DNA from: Ruminiclostridium cellobioparum subsp. termitidis CT1112 | GTDB lineage: Bacteria; Bacillota; Clostridia; Acetivibrionales; DSM-1351 | NCBI RefSeq assembly: GCF_000350485.1 | Contig: NZ_AORV01000015.1 | Location: 1 to 64,000 of the forward strand | DNA length: 64,000 bases | Direction: 5' to 3' | In this document: piece by piece, positions 26,994 through 35,291 of the stretch | Numbering within the stretch: position 1 is the stretch's first letter | How the letters are laid out: every line of letters starts with the position of its first letter | Translations under genes and position numbers: made by a program | Notes under the pieces: model-generated | Databases searched by the model: none | What the model saw: only the letters and a program-made list of their open reading frames with translations | Told to the model about the DNA's origin: nothing

Positions 26994-27149
26994 CAACATC
27001 ACTACACGTTAATTCTTTTTGCGTTCATTGAGGCTGTTTATTAATAAACAAATACAGTTAAGAAGCTGATTTATATTACTCGAGTACAACACACATAACC
27101 AGGATGCTTAGTTGACTCTATAATTTGCCGTTAAATATGTTATGCATTT

Positions 27150-27392
27150 TATCGGTACGCGAGTACAACTTCAAGCAATGGATTTGCATGGTAAAAGTGC
27201 TTACTGAAATCCGTAGGTGAAAAACAAGTATTTTTGCCGGCAAATTGACACGAGGTCAATTTGAGCAGCAACCGAGACCTGGATGGTCGAGTCGCTGCGA
27301 CGGCTTCAAAATACTTGTTTTGAACCCTACCATTTCAAGTAAGCGCTTTGTGTGCAATCCATTGCTTGAAGTTAGTACGGGAGTACCGGTAT
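27150..27392. repeat. MITE-like element, second subtype, arms about 85 nt
   Basis: The left arm starts at GGTACGCGAGTAC (27154) and the right arm ends in GGAGTACC. Both share AACTTCAAGCAATGGAT and ACAAGTATTTT as inverted copies. Its outer 20 nt resemble those of the element at 26682-26993, but the inner arm differs. The centre contains an AAATTGAC/GTCAATTT hairpin. ORFs seen here on both strands are by-products of the palindrome. Confidence 0.7.
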
Positions 27393-27490
27393 ACCCAATA
27401 ACACCTTTTACCGGTAAAGTTGAGCAACCATTTATATGTGTCTGTACCGAAGTATTATAAACTGCAAATTCCAACAACTGTTTTGTTTAT

Positions 27491-27973
27491 TTAATAACCC
27501 CCGAAATGTTCTTTTCTTATCCTGCTGTAATAATCAACAACATTTCTTTCATATTCGCTTTCCATCAGCTCCGATGACAAAAGGAAATCAGCGGTGGACT
27601 GATTCATGGCCACAGGTATATCATAGAGAACGGCGATTCTCAGCAATGCCTTGACATCGGGGTCATGGGGCTGTGAAGTGAGCGGATCCCAGAAGAAAAT
27701 CATAAAATCCACTTCACCGTTGGCTATACATGCACCAATTTGCTGATCTCCGCCCAGAGGTCCGCTCTTATAGCGTTTAACAGGCAAGCCTGTGTTTTCT
27801 GATATGAGCTGGGCGGTTGTTCCGGTTCCGCACAAAAACTGTCTGCCCAGAATATCCGCTTTGCTTTTTACCCAGTTGATCAAATCCTGTTTTCTGTTAT
27901 CGTGTGCTACAAGCGCTATGTGCTTCTGCTTTCCCAATCTGTTTCCGCTCATAAATGTCTCCGTTTCCGACAT
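27491..27973 (-). CDS. mgsA: Methylglyoxal synthase
   Basis: A 160-residue enzyme that converts dihydroxyacetone phosphate to methylglyoxal and phosphate. The family core is intact: ALVAHDNRK near the N-terminus, GTGTT, the phosphate-binding SGPLGGDQQIGA, the catalytic Asp in GEVDFMIFF, and DPLTSQPHDPDVKALLR. About 16 extra polar residues precede the core; an internal start is possible, but GAGGC before 27973 supports the longer form. Its start is 36 nt after the iorB stop, so it is probably co-transcribed with iorAB. Terminal or upstream regulation is not visible. Confidence 0.93.
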   Translation of the reverse strand: MSETETFMSGNRLGKQKHIALVAHDNRKQDLINWVKSKADILGRQFLCGTGTTAQLISENTGLPVKRYKSGPLGGDQQIGACIANGEVDFMIFFWDPLTSQPHDPDVKALLRIAVLYDIPVAMNQSTADFLLSSELMESEYERNVVDYYSRIRKEHFGGY

Positions 27974-28009
27974 GATAAATGCCTCAATTTTTAATGTGTT
28001 TATTATATC

Positions 28010-28639
28010 TTAAGAACAATTTGATTTTTCCTTTATGATACAGTCATACCCGAGTTTAAACGCTTTTTGATTTAATTCCCTGAATTTCTGAGGTACATTT
28101 TCAATAATAGCCTGTTCTATGGTTTCCCTGCTGAAAGGCATTTGGCCTGCTGCCGCAGCAGCACCCAGCAGAACAACATTTACAGCTTTAACGCTGCCCG
28201 CCTCATTTGCAATGGCATACCCGTCAATAAAATGAATACGCCCGACATTATCCCTTATATAATCGGTTATTTTATTGATATCATATTGTGATGTTCCCAG
28301 AGATGCCGAAACAGGCTTGATTATCTGTGTATTTACTATACAGCAGCCGCCTTTCTTCAGCCTCGGCAAGCTGCGGGCAGCCTCTGACAATTCAAAAGCT
28401 ATAATCATGTCCGCGCTTGCCATGGGAATTATTGAACCGGCTTTTTCACTGCCAACCCTTACATGGCTTACCACGCAGCCCCCTCTCTGGGACATTCCGA
28501 TGGTTTCGGAGGTTCTTGCAAAGCTTCCCTGCCCGATGGCCGCAGCCGCAATCAGACGGGATGCCAGTACGGTTCCCTGGCCTCCAACCCCGGCTATCAA
28601 TATATCATACTTCTGATCGATGTTTGCTTTATTATCCAT
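28010..28639 (-). CDS. iorB: Indolepyruvate ferredoxin oxidoreductase, beta subunit
   Basis: A 209-residue subunit with the pyruvate ferredoxin oxidoreductase gamma-like fold: GVGGQGTVLASRLIA near residues 17-31, TSETIGMSQRGG and DMIIAFELSEAAR. With IorA it oxidatively decarboxylates aryl pyruvates from Trp, Phe and Tyr to aryl-acetyl-CoA, reducing ferredoxin. Its start overlaps the iorA stop by 8 nt, so translation is coupled. It is cytoplasmic and oxygen-sensitive by family. Confidence 0.92.
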   Translation of the reverse strand: MDNKANIDQKYDILIAGVGGQGTVLASRLIAAAAIGQGSFARTSETIGMSQRGGCVVSHVRVGSEKAGSIIPMASADMIIAFELSEAARSLPRLKKGGCCIVNTQIIKPVSASLGTSQYDINKITDYIRDNVGRIHFIDGYAIANEAGSVKAVNVVLLGAAAAAGQMPFSRETIEQAIIENVPQKFRELNQKAFKLGYDCIIKEKSNCS

Positions 28640-30422
28640 TTTGAGAACCTCCTATGGCATTAAAAGGACATACGTTTATGCATAAGCCGCAGCCGTAACA
28701 AAGCGAAGGCTCAATAACCACATTCCCGTCTGCGGTAGATATAGCCGGACACCCTATTTCAGTGATACATTTTTTGCATTTCCTGCAATTTTCCCCGACT
28801 GTATTTTTTACAACAGGCTTGAACAGTGCAATACATGGAGCTTCAAATATGATAACCGAAGGTCCTTTGAAGTCTGCCGCCTCTTTTATAAGTTCCACTG
28901 AATTTTTAAAGTCCAGGGGGTTTCCCCTGACTATGTGCTTGACACCGCAGGCCTTTACAACTCCATAAATATCAATTTTCTCGGATATGCTGTCCATCAT
29001 TGTCCTGCCAATGCCCGGATGGGGCTGATGGCCTGTCATTGCTGTTGTGCTGTTGTCAAGTATAACTATAGTGATGTCTGTTTTGTTGTATACGGCATTT
29101 ACAATTCCGGGAATCCCCGTGTGGAAAAAGGTCGAATCCCCTATAAAGGCAATACACTGTGTGCCGGGCTCTGTTCTCTTTATACCCTGTGCTACCGTGA
29201 TGCCGGCTCCCATACATAAACAGGTATCCACCATTTCCAGCGGCTTTGCATTTCCAAGAGTATAACAGCCGATATCGCCGGTAAAAACCGCCTTCTGCCC
29301 CTTCATAGCCATCTTGACGGCATAGAAGGAAGCTCTGTGGGGACAGCCCGCACACAATACCGGCTGTCTTACAGGCAGTTCCGGCAAAGCCGCTTTTGGT
29401 GCAGCGTCGGTCTGTAGCCCGAGAAATTTGGCAAGTGCTTCATAAACCAACTCGAAAGTGTACTCTCCTGCGAAAGGAAGATTTCCTGATTTTTTCCCAA
29501 GTATTTTTGTGTTTTTGCCTGTTGAAGCACACAGCAAGCTAAGTTCCTCTTCCAAGACCGGATCAAGCTCTTCAAAAACCAGCACCTGCTCAAGCCCCGA
29601 AAGAAATTCCTCAGCCTTTGCCCCGGGAAGAGGATACGGTGTACCCACCTTGAATACCTTTACGCCGGCCTGAAGTCTGTCCAGTGCTTCAACCGCATAG
29701 GTATAGGCGACACCGGACGCAGCAATGCCCAGCTTTCCGTCTCCGCAGACTTTGTTGAAGTCCAGTCCGGAAAAAATCTCTCCCAGCTTGTGCTGCAGCT
29801 GTTCTATGTGAAGGTGCTTCCTATAGGCAAGGCTTGGGAATATGACCCATTTAGGATCCTTTACAAAACCCTCCGGCTTATGCTCTGCTCTACTGTCATC
29901 AATATCTATTGTCGCACAGGCATGACATACCCTGGTGGTTGGTCTTAGAAAGACCGGAAGTTCCACAAGCTCGGACAGTTCGAAGGCATACCGTACCATT
30001 TCAAAAGCTTCCTCCGGTGTTGCCGGATCAAGCACTGGAAGATTTGAAAACCTTGCAAAATGTCTGGTGTCCTGCTCTGTCTGAGAAGAAAAAGGGCCTG
30101 GATCATCTGCAACCAGAACAACCATTCCGCCCTTAACACCTATATATGCCAGACTCATCAGAGGGTCTGATGCTACATTCAGCCCTACCTGCTTCATGGT
30201 CACCATTGTTCTGGCTCCGCTGTAAGCCGCTCCTGCGGCAATTTCCATGGCGGACTTTTCATTGACCGACCATTCAACATATATGTCGCCCGGATTATTA
30301 TGTGCTACCGTCTCCAACACTTCAGTGGAAGGTGTTCCGGGATATCCTGTAACTACATTGACTCCTGCTTTTATAGCTCCAAGGGCAATTGCTTCATTAC
30401 CCATAAGTAATTTTTTTCCCAT
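28632..30422 (-). CDS. iorA: Indolepyruvate ferredoxin oxidoreductase, alpha subunit
   Basis: A 596-residue subunit. The ATG at 30422 has AGGAGGT 4 nt upstream; the ORF extends 20 codons further without support. Domains in order: pyrimidine-binding TPP domain (GYPGTPSTEV, VEWSVNEKSAMEIA), a central region, the TPP-pyrophosphate domain (GDSTFFHTGIPG...NS TTAMTG), and two C-terminal [4Fe-4S] motifs (CRKCKKC...C and CYGCGLC...CP). It starts the iorA-iorB-mgsA operon. Together with the PaaK-like ligase it points to fermentation of aromatic amino acids or the reverse synthesis. Confidence 0.94.
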   Translation of the reverse strand: MGKKLLMGNEAIALGAIKAGVNVVTGYPGTPSTEVLETVAHNNPGDIYVEWSVNEKSAMEIAAGAAYSGARTMVTMKQVGLNVASDPLMSLAYIGVKGGMVVLVADDPGPFSSQTEQDTRHFARFSNLPVLDPATPEEAFEMVRYAFELSELVELPVFLRPTTRVCHACATIDIDDSRAEHKPEGFVKDPKWVIFPSLAYRKHLHIEQLQHKLGEIFSGLDFNKVCGDGKLGIAASGVAYTYAVEALDRLQAGVKVFKVGTPYPLPGAKAEEFLSGLEQVLVFEELDPVLEEELSLLCASTGKNTKILGKKSGNLPFAGEYTFELVYEALAKFLGLQTDAAPKAALPELPVRQPVLCAGCPHRASFYAVKMAMKGQKAVFTGDIGCYTLGNAKPLEMVDTCLCMGAGITVAQGIKRTEPGTQCIAFIGDSTFFHTGIPGIVNAVYNKTDITIVILDNSTTAMTGHQPHPGIGRTMMDSISEKIDIYGVVKACGVKHIVRGNPLDFKNSVELIKEAADFKGPSVIIFEAPCIALFKPVVKNTVGENCRKCKKCITEIGCPAISTADGNVVIEPSLCYGCGLCINVCPFNAIGGSQNG

Positions 30423-30677
30423 TTGACCTCCTAAGGCCTGAAAAAATGGCCTTAATATATAAATTAACCCGTTATTTATCAATACATATAAAATTTATTA
30501 ACAGACATACTGTTAAAGAATATGTATGAATCTCTGTGTAAAAAATTATAACATAGATTTTATATATTTGGACAAAAAACTACATTGCCAATATCAAATA
30601 AATCTATAGTGTTTGTATGGAAAATTATATATAATATAACTATGGAAAATACATTCTGTATTTCAGGAGGATTTGTT

Positions 30678-31019
30678 ATGAAAATGGTTGTTGCAATAGT
30701 GAAGCCTGAAGCCTTTGAGGATGTCAAGCAAGCCTTGTTTGATGCCGAGATACACAAAATGACCGTGAGCCATGTTAAAGGCTGCGGGCAGCAAATGGGT
30801 TATACCGAAAGTTACCGCGGTACAGTTACCGAGGTTAATCTTCTTAACAAGGTAAAATTTGAAATCTCAGTGAATGATGAATTTGTTAAGCCGACAATTG
30901 ACGCAATAATGAAAGCTGCAAGAACCGGTAATATCGGTGACGGAAAAATATTTGTCCTCCCAATTGAAGAATGCTTTAGAATCAGAACCGGAGAAGAAGG
31001 TCATGATGCCATAGGCTGA
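30678..31019 (+). CDS. glnB: PII family nitrogen regulatory protein
   Basis: A 113-residue signal protein. The ATG at 30678 follows AGGAGG by 7 nt; an upstream ORF extension of 31 codons has no site. The hallmarks are present: VKGCGQQ...YTESYRG (T-loop start), KVKFEI and the C-terminal TGNIGDGKIFVLP...IRTGEEG. The T-loop position of the uridylylated Tyr51 of enteric GlnB is Thr here, so covalent uridylylation is unlikely and control would be by ATP/ADP and 2-oxoglutarate binding. No amt or glnA gene is adjacent, which is unusual. Confidence 0.9.
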   Translation: MKMVVAIVKPEAFEDVKQALFDAEIHKMTVSHVKGCGQQMGYTESYRGTVTEVNLLNKVKFEISVNDEFVKPTIDAIMKAARTGNIGDGKIFVLPIEECFRIRTGEEGHDAIG

Positions 31020-31080
31020 GAATTACTATTAATGTAATAGAATACCAGAATTAGATGTGGCTGTTGCAAAACGTATATGC

Positions 31081-31164
31081 AAAGTATTTCATAGTGAGTG
31101 TCGTAAAATGAAAGTAAATTCATTTTACGACACTCACTTTTTATTGCCGGGAATGAAATACTTT
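31081..31164. terminator. Very long terminator-type palindrome after glnB
   Basis: A 20-bp perfect stem (31093-31112 with 31119-31138, 6-nt loop) is followed by a T-run. Just outside it, AAAGTATTTCAT (31081-31092) recurs inverted at 31153-31164. The inner hairpin can terminate glnB transcription. The outer inverted pair makes it larger than a normal terminator. Confidence 0.75.
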
Positions 31165-31196
31165 CCACTTTCTCTGTGACAAAATTTAAAAATTTC

Positions 31197-31248
31197 TGTA
31201 ACATTGTTAATACTTTTTCGCTGTTTACGTATTAACTATTGTAACATT
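31197..31248. promoter_or_regulatory. Paired TGTAACATT words upstream of the ECF sigma gene
   Basis: TGTAACATT occurs at 31197-31205 and again at 31240-31248. TGTAAC resembles ECF -35 elements, so autoregulation is conceivable, but no matching CGT-type -10 at the right distance is convincing. Confidence 0.3.
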
Positions 31249-31297
31249 AATATAAACTGCGCAGTTTATTGCATATTCTCAAGAAAAGGAGGAACAG

Positions 31298-31891
31298 ATG
31301 GAAATTGCACATAACAATACCTATATTCATCAAAAAGATTCTTTAAATACAGTAACTACAGTAAAAAAAGATATTTCGTCAGACCAATTCGGCGTGATCT
31401 TTGATATGTACTATAAACGTGTATATAAATATATCTGCTTCAGAATAAATAATCAGCACATGGCGGAAGACTTGTGCAGTCAGGCTTTTGAAAAGGTTAT
31501 TACCAGGTACGGTACATTCTCTCCTGAAAAATCAACTTTTGAAGTATGGCTGTTTGCAATTGTACGAAACATCGTTGCAGATTACCACCGTAAAAATAAG
31601 AAAGGGTTCCATCTTTCCCTGGATTCCATTTTGGATCTGGTTTCTCCGTGTCCGTCACCGGAGGATGGAATCATAACCGAAGAAGGAAACAAAAAGCTGT
31701 TTCTTGCGTTAAGGAAGCTCAGCGAAAAGGAAAGAAATATCATTTCAATGAAATTTGCTGCAAGCCTCAAAAATTCCGAAATTGCGGAATTAATGGGGAT
31801 AAGCCATTCCAACGTCGGTGTAGTGCTGTACAGGAGTTTGAAAAAACTTCAGAAACTGTTGTATACAGGAGGTTATGAAAATGAGAAATAA
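31298..31891 (+). CDS. ECF-type RNA polymerase sigma factor
   Basis: A 197-residue sigma-70 family protein. Region 2 (FGVIFDMYYKRVYKYICFRI...AEDLCSQAFEKV) occupies about residues 28-95, and region 4 (LSEKERNIISMKFAASLKNSEIAELMGIS) about 130-185. GGAGGA lies 5 nt upstream of the ATG. The following gene begins before this one ends and encodes a membrane protein with a short cytoplasmic N-terminus, the usual arrangement of a sigma/anti-sigma pair. It probably responds to an envelope signal. Confidence 0.88.
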   Translation: MEIAHNNTYIHQKDSLNTVTTVKKDISSDQFGVIFDMYYKRVYKYICFRINNQHMAEDLCSQAFEKVITRYGTFSPEKSTFEVWLFAIVRNIVADYHRKNKKGFHLSLDSILDLVSPCPSPEDGIITEEGNKKLFLALRKLSEKERNIISMKFAASLKNSEIAELMGISHSNVGVVLYRSLKKLQKLLYTGGYENEK

Positions 31892-32654
31892 GCATAATAT
31901 CAATCAATTCAAAGAATTGTGCGGTTTACTTGAAAATATTGAAGTAAACGATGAATTGCACAAGGACAGGATTTTCAATCAAATAAAATTTAAAATGGAA
32001 ACCGGTACATTACAGAAAAATTATATCGAGAAGGGTGAGTTTTATATGAAAAGAAATATTAAAAAAACAATAGCAATTGCTGCAGCCTTGGTTTGTTTGA
32101 TCAGTGTTTTTTCAGTTACTTCGTATGGTCAGGGGATAATAAGGTCCATAGTGGGTCTCTTTCATGTGGGCAATATTACAATTACACAATATGATAAAGA
32201 ACTGCCGGATGCATCAAATATCAAAAGTACCGATGATGGAGAACGCAGAACCGGAGTGCCGGAAAGTGCCACCATTGAAGAAGCCCGTGACGCTATGGGT
32301 ATTGATTTTGCAGTACCTGCCTGGCTGCCGGAGGGCTACAAATACTCCAACAGCGTAATACACAGTAAAAACGGAGTTGAATTACAATATACAAAAGATA
32401 AAAATTTAATTTCTCTGCTGATCTCAAAAGGAGAGAACGGAATATCCACAACAGGAGATGTCAGAAAGAAAGCACTTGGCGGAACTACCGTATATTTTGC
32501 CAACGGAATAGTACTATGGGAAGGTCAGGACGGACTGACTTATGAAATGTATCAGATGACAGATAAGGACTTTGACCTGGATACTCTTGAAAAAATCATA
32601 GGAGCAATGTCTGCCGAACCCGGCAGCAATAGCAGCCTTTACCCAAAAAACTAA
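31881..32654 (+). CDS. Membrane protein with DUF4367, probable anti-sigma factor
   Basis: A 257-residue protein whose start overlaps the sigma gene by 11 nt. I prefer the ATG at 31881, 7 nt from AGGAGG, over the one at 31875. Residues 1-55 are a cytoplasmic helical segment that could bind the sigma factor, one membrane helix lies near 60-80, and the extracytoplasmic part contains a DUF4367-like domain (about 145-245; VPAWLPEGYKY and later GLTYEMY). It has no zinc-binding anti-sigma motif. A terminator follows at 32697-32730. The anti-sigma role is inferred from gene order. Confidence 0.75.
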   Translation: MRNKHNINQFKELCGLLENIEVNDELHKDRIFNQIKFKMETGTLQKNYIEKGEFYMKRNIKKTIAIAAALVCLISVFSVTSYGQGIIRSIVGLFHVGNITITQYDKELPDASNIKSTDDGERRTGVPESATIEEARDAMGIDFAVPAWLPEGYKYSNSVIHSKNGVELQYTKDKNLISLLISKGENGISTTGDVRKKALGGTTVYFANGIVLWEGQDGLTYEMYQMTDKDFDLDTLEKIIGAMSAEPGSNSSLYPKN

Positions 32655-32696
32655 ACATAAATAACACATAACAGCAAATTGCGGTTTATACTGTAT

Positions 32697-32730
32697 AAAG
32701 TGCGCTTCCTTCAACAGGAAAGCGCACTTT
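32697..32730. terminator. Bidirectional rho-independent terminator
   Basis: AAAGTGCGCTTCCT and AGGAAAGCGCACTTT pair with one bulge around a 5-nt loop. It separates the sigma operon from the convergent sulfatase gene. Confidence 0.85.
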
Positions 32731-32777
32731 ATTTCTGAATTGCTTAAATCCATTTTGTTTAATCCTGTTACAGCTAT

Positions 32778-34649
32778 CTATTTCTTGAAATAATCCCCTC
32801 TGATAATTATATCTGAAAGTTCCATACCCTGAAGGGCCAGTTTTTCATCACTTTCATCAGGATTTCCGACCAGGGTCCGGTCTCTCAAAACGGCATAGCT
32901 CTTGTTGGTTTTTAATAGATTCCTGCCCATTGCGGTATTGATGTAGTTGTCTTCGTCCACTCCCATCAAATATGCCAGTGTAGGCATGATATCCACCTGG
33001 CCTCCGACGGTACTGATTTCTTTCGGACTTATATTTTTATTATATAGTATCAGAGGCAGTAATTTATCATTATTCAACCACCAATCCTCCGTGTTTTTCA
33101 TTGATTTGATTTCGTCGGGAAAATATTTATGTATTCCTTCATGATCACCTGTTATTGCTACAATAGTATTGTCCAGTATTCCGTCCTTGTCCAGCCTGTC
33201 CAGCAGCAGACCAATATGTTTGTCAGTATACCTGATGCACTGCAAATACCCGCCCAGCCTTGACCTGCCAAGCTCCCCCTCCAGATTGAGTTCTTTATAC
33301 TGTTCGGGAAGCTCAAAGGGTGAATGGCTGGAAAGTGTAACCATGAAGGTAAAAAATGGCTGGCTTTGCTTTATGATCATTGGTTCGATCTGCTCAAAAA
33401 ACAAACGGTCACTTATGCCCATGTTTATTTTCTCTGTTATGTTATAGCTGGTGGAGTCATAGCACCTGTCATAGCCCATGGAAGTCAAAGCAGGCTTCCA
33501 GTTCCAAAAGGCTCCATCCACAGGATGAAATGTCGAAGTATAATAACCTATCCCCTTTAATAGTTTAGGAAGGGAATTGTATTCTGTAAATGCATTATTT
33601 ATAAAGGTTGTCCCAAGTTGAATCGGATATACCGAAGCGTTGACCATCAAATGGCTGTCGGAACTGTTTCCCCCTCCGACCTGTTCGTGGATCCCGCTGA
33701 AATAAAGACTGTTTTTTAACAGTTTATTCAGTGTGGGCGTAATTTCCTGACCGTTCACCTTCTGATTTACAACAAAGTTTTCCAGGGATTCAACCTGAAT
33801 CAGAAGCAGGTTTTTCCCTTTAAACATACCCTTGTACTCATTATCGGGCAGTTTTTCATTCTTTTGCTCATACCAGGCTGAAATCCTGTCTCTGTCAGCC
33901 CCACTGAGGCTTAACGTACTTTTTTCGGTAAAAAAGTTATATGAACTGTAAATATTATAGCCTAACGGGGATAAGCTTCTTATGGTGGTTACGGGATTGA
34001 ACCTGTTAAATATGGATGTAATGGGCAAGGGCTTGGCTGCCCGGTTATTAACCTGCGGGGCAATATATAAAACACCAAATACCGATACAAAAAGTATAAA
34101 TACTGAAAACACTACATTCCTGCTTACATTTCTATATAAATTCTTTTTAGCAAAAAATGCAATCAGCAAAAATGGGATATCCAGAACAAATACCAGGTCA
34201 ATTAAATGTATGAGCGGGAAAAAGCTGTTTATGGAATCCCCCAGATTACCTCCGGCCTTCAGCATGTGAAGTGTAGGCAAGGTATTAAAGCCTCTCAGAT
34301 ACCATAAATCCACCAGCAGCAGGAAGGATACCAGGAAATTCACAATGATTGAGACTAAAAATCTTCCCCTGTTTTTAAACAGGAAAATAACACATATACA
34401 TGCCAGTGAAAAGGCCATATAGTAAACCGGACGGAATCTGTAGAGTTGAAACACCGCATTAAAGGCTTCTCTCATCAGGGGAAGCTGATGGGTTTGGTCG
34501 AATATAAGGCCTATTAACAGTACATTCTTCACAAATATGGACAGTAAAGTATATAACGGGATAAAGTCCTTCGGAATCAGATTTGTTAGAATATTTCTCA
34601 GAATATTTTTATTTTTAACCGGCCTGCCGGTGTTAAGATTTATTTCCAT
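32778..34649 (-). CDS. LTA synthase family sulfatase-fold membrane enzyme
   Basis: A 623-residue protein with about five N-terminal membrane helices and a large extracellular alkaline-phosphatase/sulfatase domain. Metal ligands are recognisable in IQVESLENF and TGDHEG. The nucleophile position of LtaS (Thr in KTSDSE) reads SSDSH here, so Ser replaces Thr. It could polymerise glycerol-phosphate or transfer phospho-groups to glycans. ATG 34649 is one choice; a GTG at 34658 is closer to the GAGGG site, so the start is uncertain by a few residues. Confidence 0.85.
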   Translation of the reverse strand: MEINLNTGRPVKNKNILRNILTNLIPKDFIPLYTLLSIFVKNVLLIGLIFDQTHQLPLMREAFNAVFQLYRFRPVYYMAFSLACICVIFLFKNRGRFLVSIIVNFLVSFLLLVDLWYLRGFNTLPTLHMLKAGGNLGDSINSFFPLIHLIDLVFVLDIPFLLIAFFAKKNLYRNVSRNVVFSVFILFVSVFGVLYIAPQVNNRAAKPLPITSIFNRFNPVTTIRSLSPLGYNIYSSYNFFTEKSTLSLSGADRDRISAWYEQKNEKLPDNEYKGMFKGKNLLLIQVESLENFVVNQKVNGQEITPTLNKLLKNSLYFSGIHEQVGGGNSSDSHLMVNASVYPIQLGTTFINNAFTEYNSLPKLLKGIGYYTSTFHPVDGAFWNWKPALTSMGYDRCYDSTSYNITEKINMGISDRLFFEQIEPMIIKQSQPFFTFMVTLSSHSPFELPEQYKELNLEGELGRSRLGGYLQCIRYTDKHIGLLLDRLDKDGILDNTIVAITGDHEGIHKYFPDEIKSMKNTEDWWLNNDKLLPLILYNKNISPKEISTVGGQVDIMPTLAYLMGVDEDNYINTAMGRNLLKTNKSYAVLRDRTLVGNPDESDEKLALQGMELSDIIIRGDYFKK

Positions 34650-34839
34650 GGATTTCACTTCGCCCTCAAATAAAATATGCACAAAACCCATTGTAAACTT
34701 ATGAGCCTTTATTGTAAAGACATTATAACGCATTCCCGAAAAACATACAAAAAGAATGTTTTATTTCTAACACTTAAGCTGCACATAACAATATGACACT
34801 CAATATTATGTTAATATAGGATAATTCGGAGGCTTAATA

Positions 34840-35217
34840 ATGCTATACTATCAGAATCCTTTTGACCAGCCTTACAGAGTCGTATACAGGATTACAATAA
34901 ATACCCGGACTCACACGCTTACTTTATTCAGAGATAATAATGTTTTTAGAACATATCCCGTTGCAGTTGGAAAATCTTCCACTCCAACCCCCAGAGGAAC
35001 CTTCAGGATAATTAACCGGGTCGTAAATCCCGGAGGCCCGTTTGGAGTGAGATGGCTTGGTTTGAATGTGCCCAACGGAGACTATGGTATCCATGGAACA
35101 AATAACCCTTCTTCAATTGGCAAAAATATTTCAAACGGCTGTATAAGAATGTATAATAACAACGTGATTGAATTGAGCAATCTTGTTTCAATCGGTACGG
35201 TTGTTAATATAATATAA
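34840..35217 (+). CDS. L,D-transpeptidase (YkuD domain), short
   Basis: A 125-residue protein that is almost entirely a YkuD domain: ITINTRTHTLTLF, then PVAVGKSSTPTPRGTF, and the catalytic HGTNNPSSIG...SNGCIRM with Cys and His in place. It would form 3-3 peptidoglycan crosslinks or act on related substrates. No signal peptide, lipobox or LysM is visible, although the reaction is extracytoplasmic, so export must be by another route or it may act in spore formation. CGGAGG is 7 nt before the ATG. Confidence 0.87.
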   Translation: MLYYQNPFDQPYRVVYRITINTRTHTLTLFRDNNVFRTYPVAVGKSSTPTPRGTFRIINRVVNPGGPFGVRWLGLNVPNGDYGIHGTNNPSSIGKNISNGCIRMYNNNVIELSNLVSIGTVVNII

Positions 35218-35291
35218 TTGGATTAACTTTAAAAAACTTAAGTTCATGATTTTTCATTTGCCTTAACGATTTCAACGTTAGTTTCTGATTT

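Noticed and set aside
27245-27477. Overlapping ORFs on both strands of about 70 codons
   Set aside because: They lie inside the inverted-repeat element at 27150-27392, have no ribosome binding site, and resemble each other because the DNA is palindromic.
31197-31248. Autoregulated ECF promoter for the sigma gene
   Set aside because: TGTAAC occurs twice, but neither copy has a fitting CGT-type -10; kept only as a low-confidence note.
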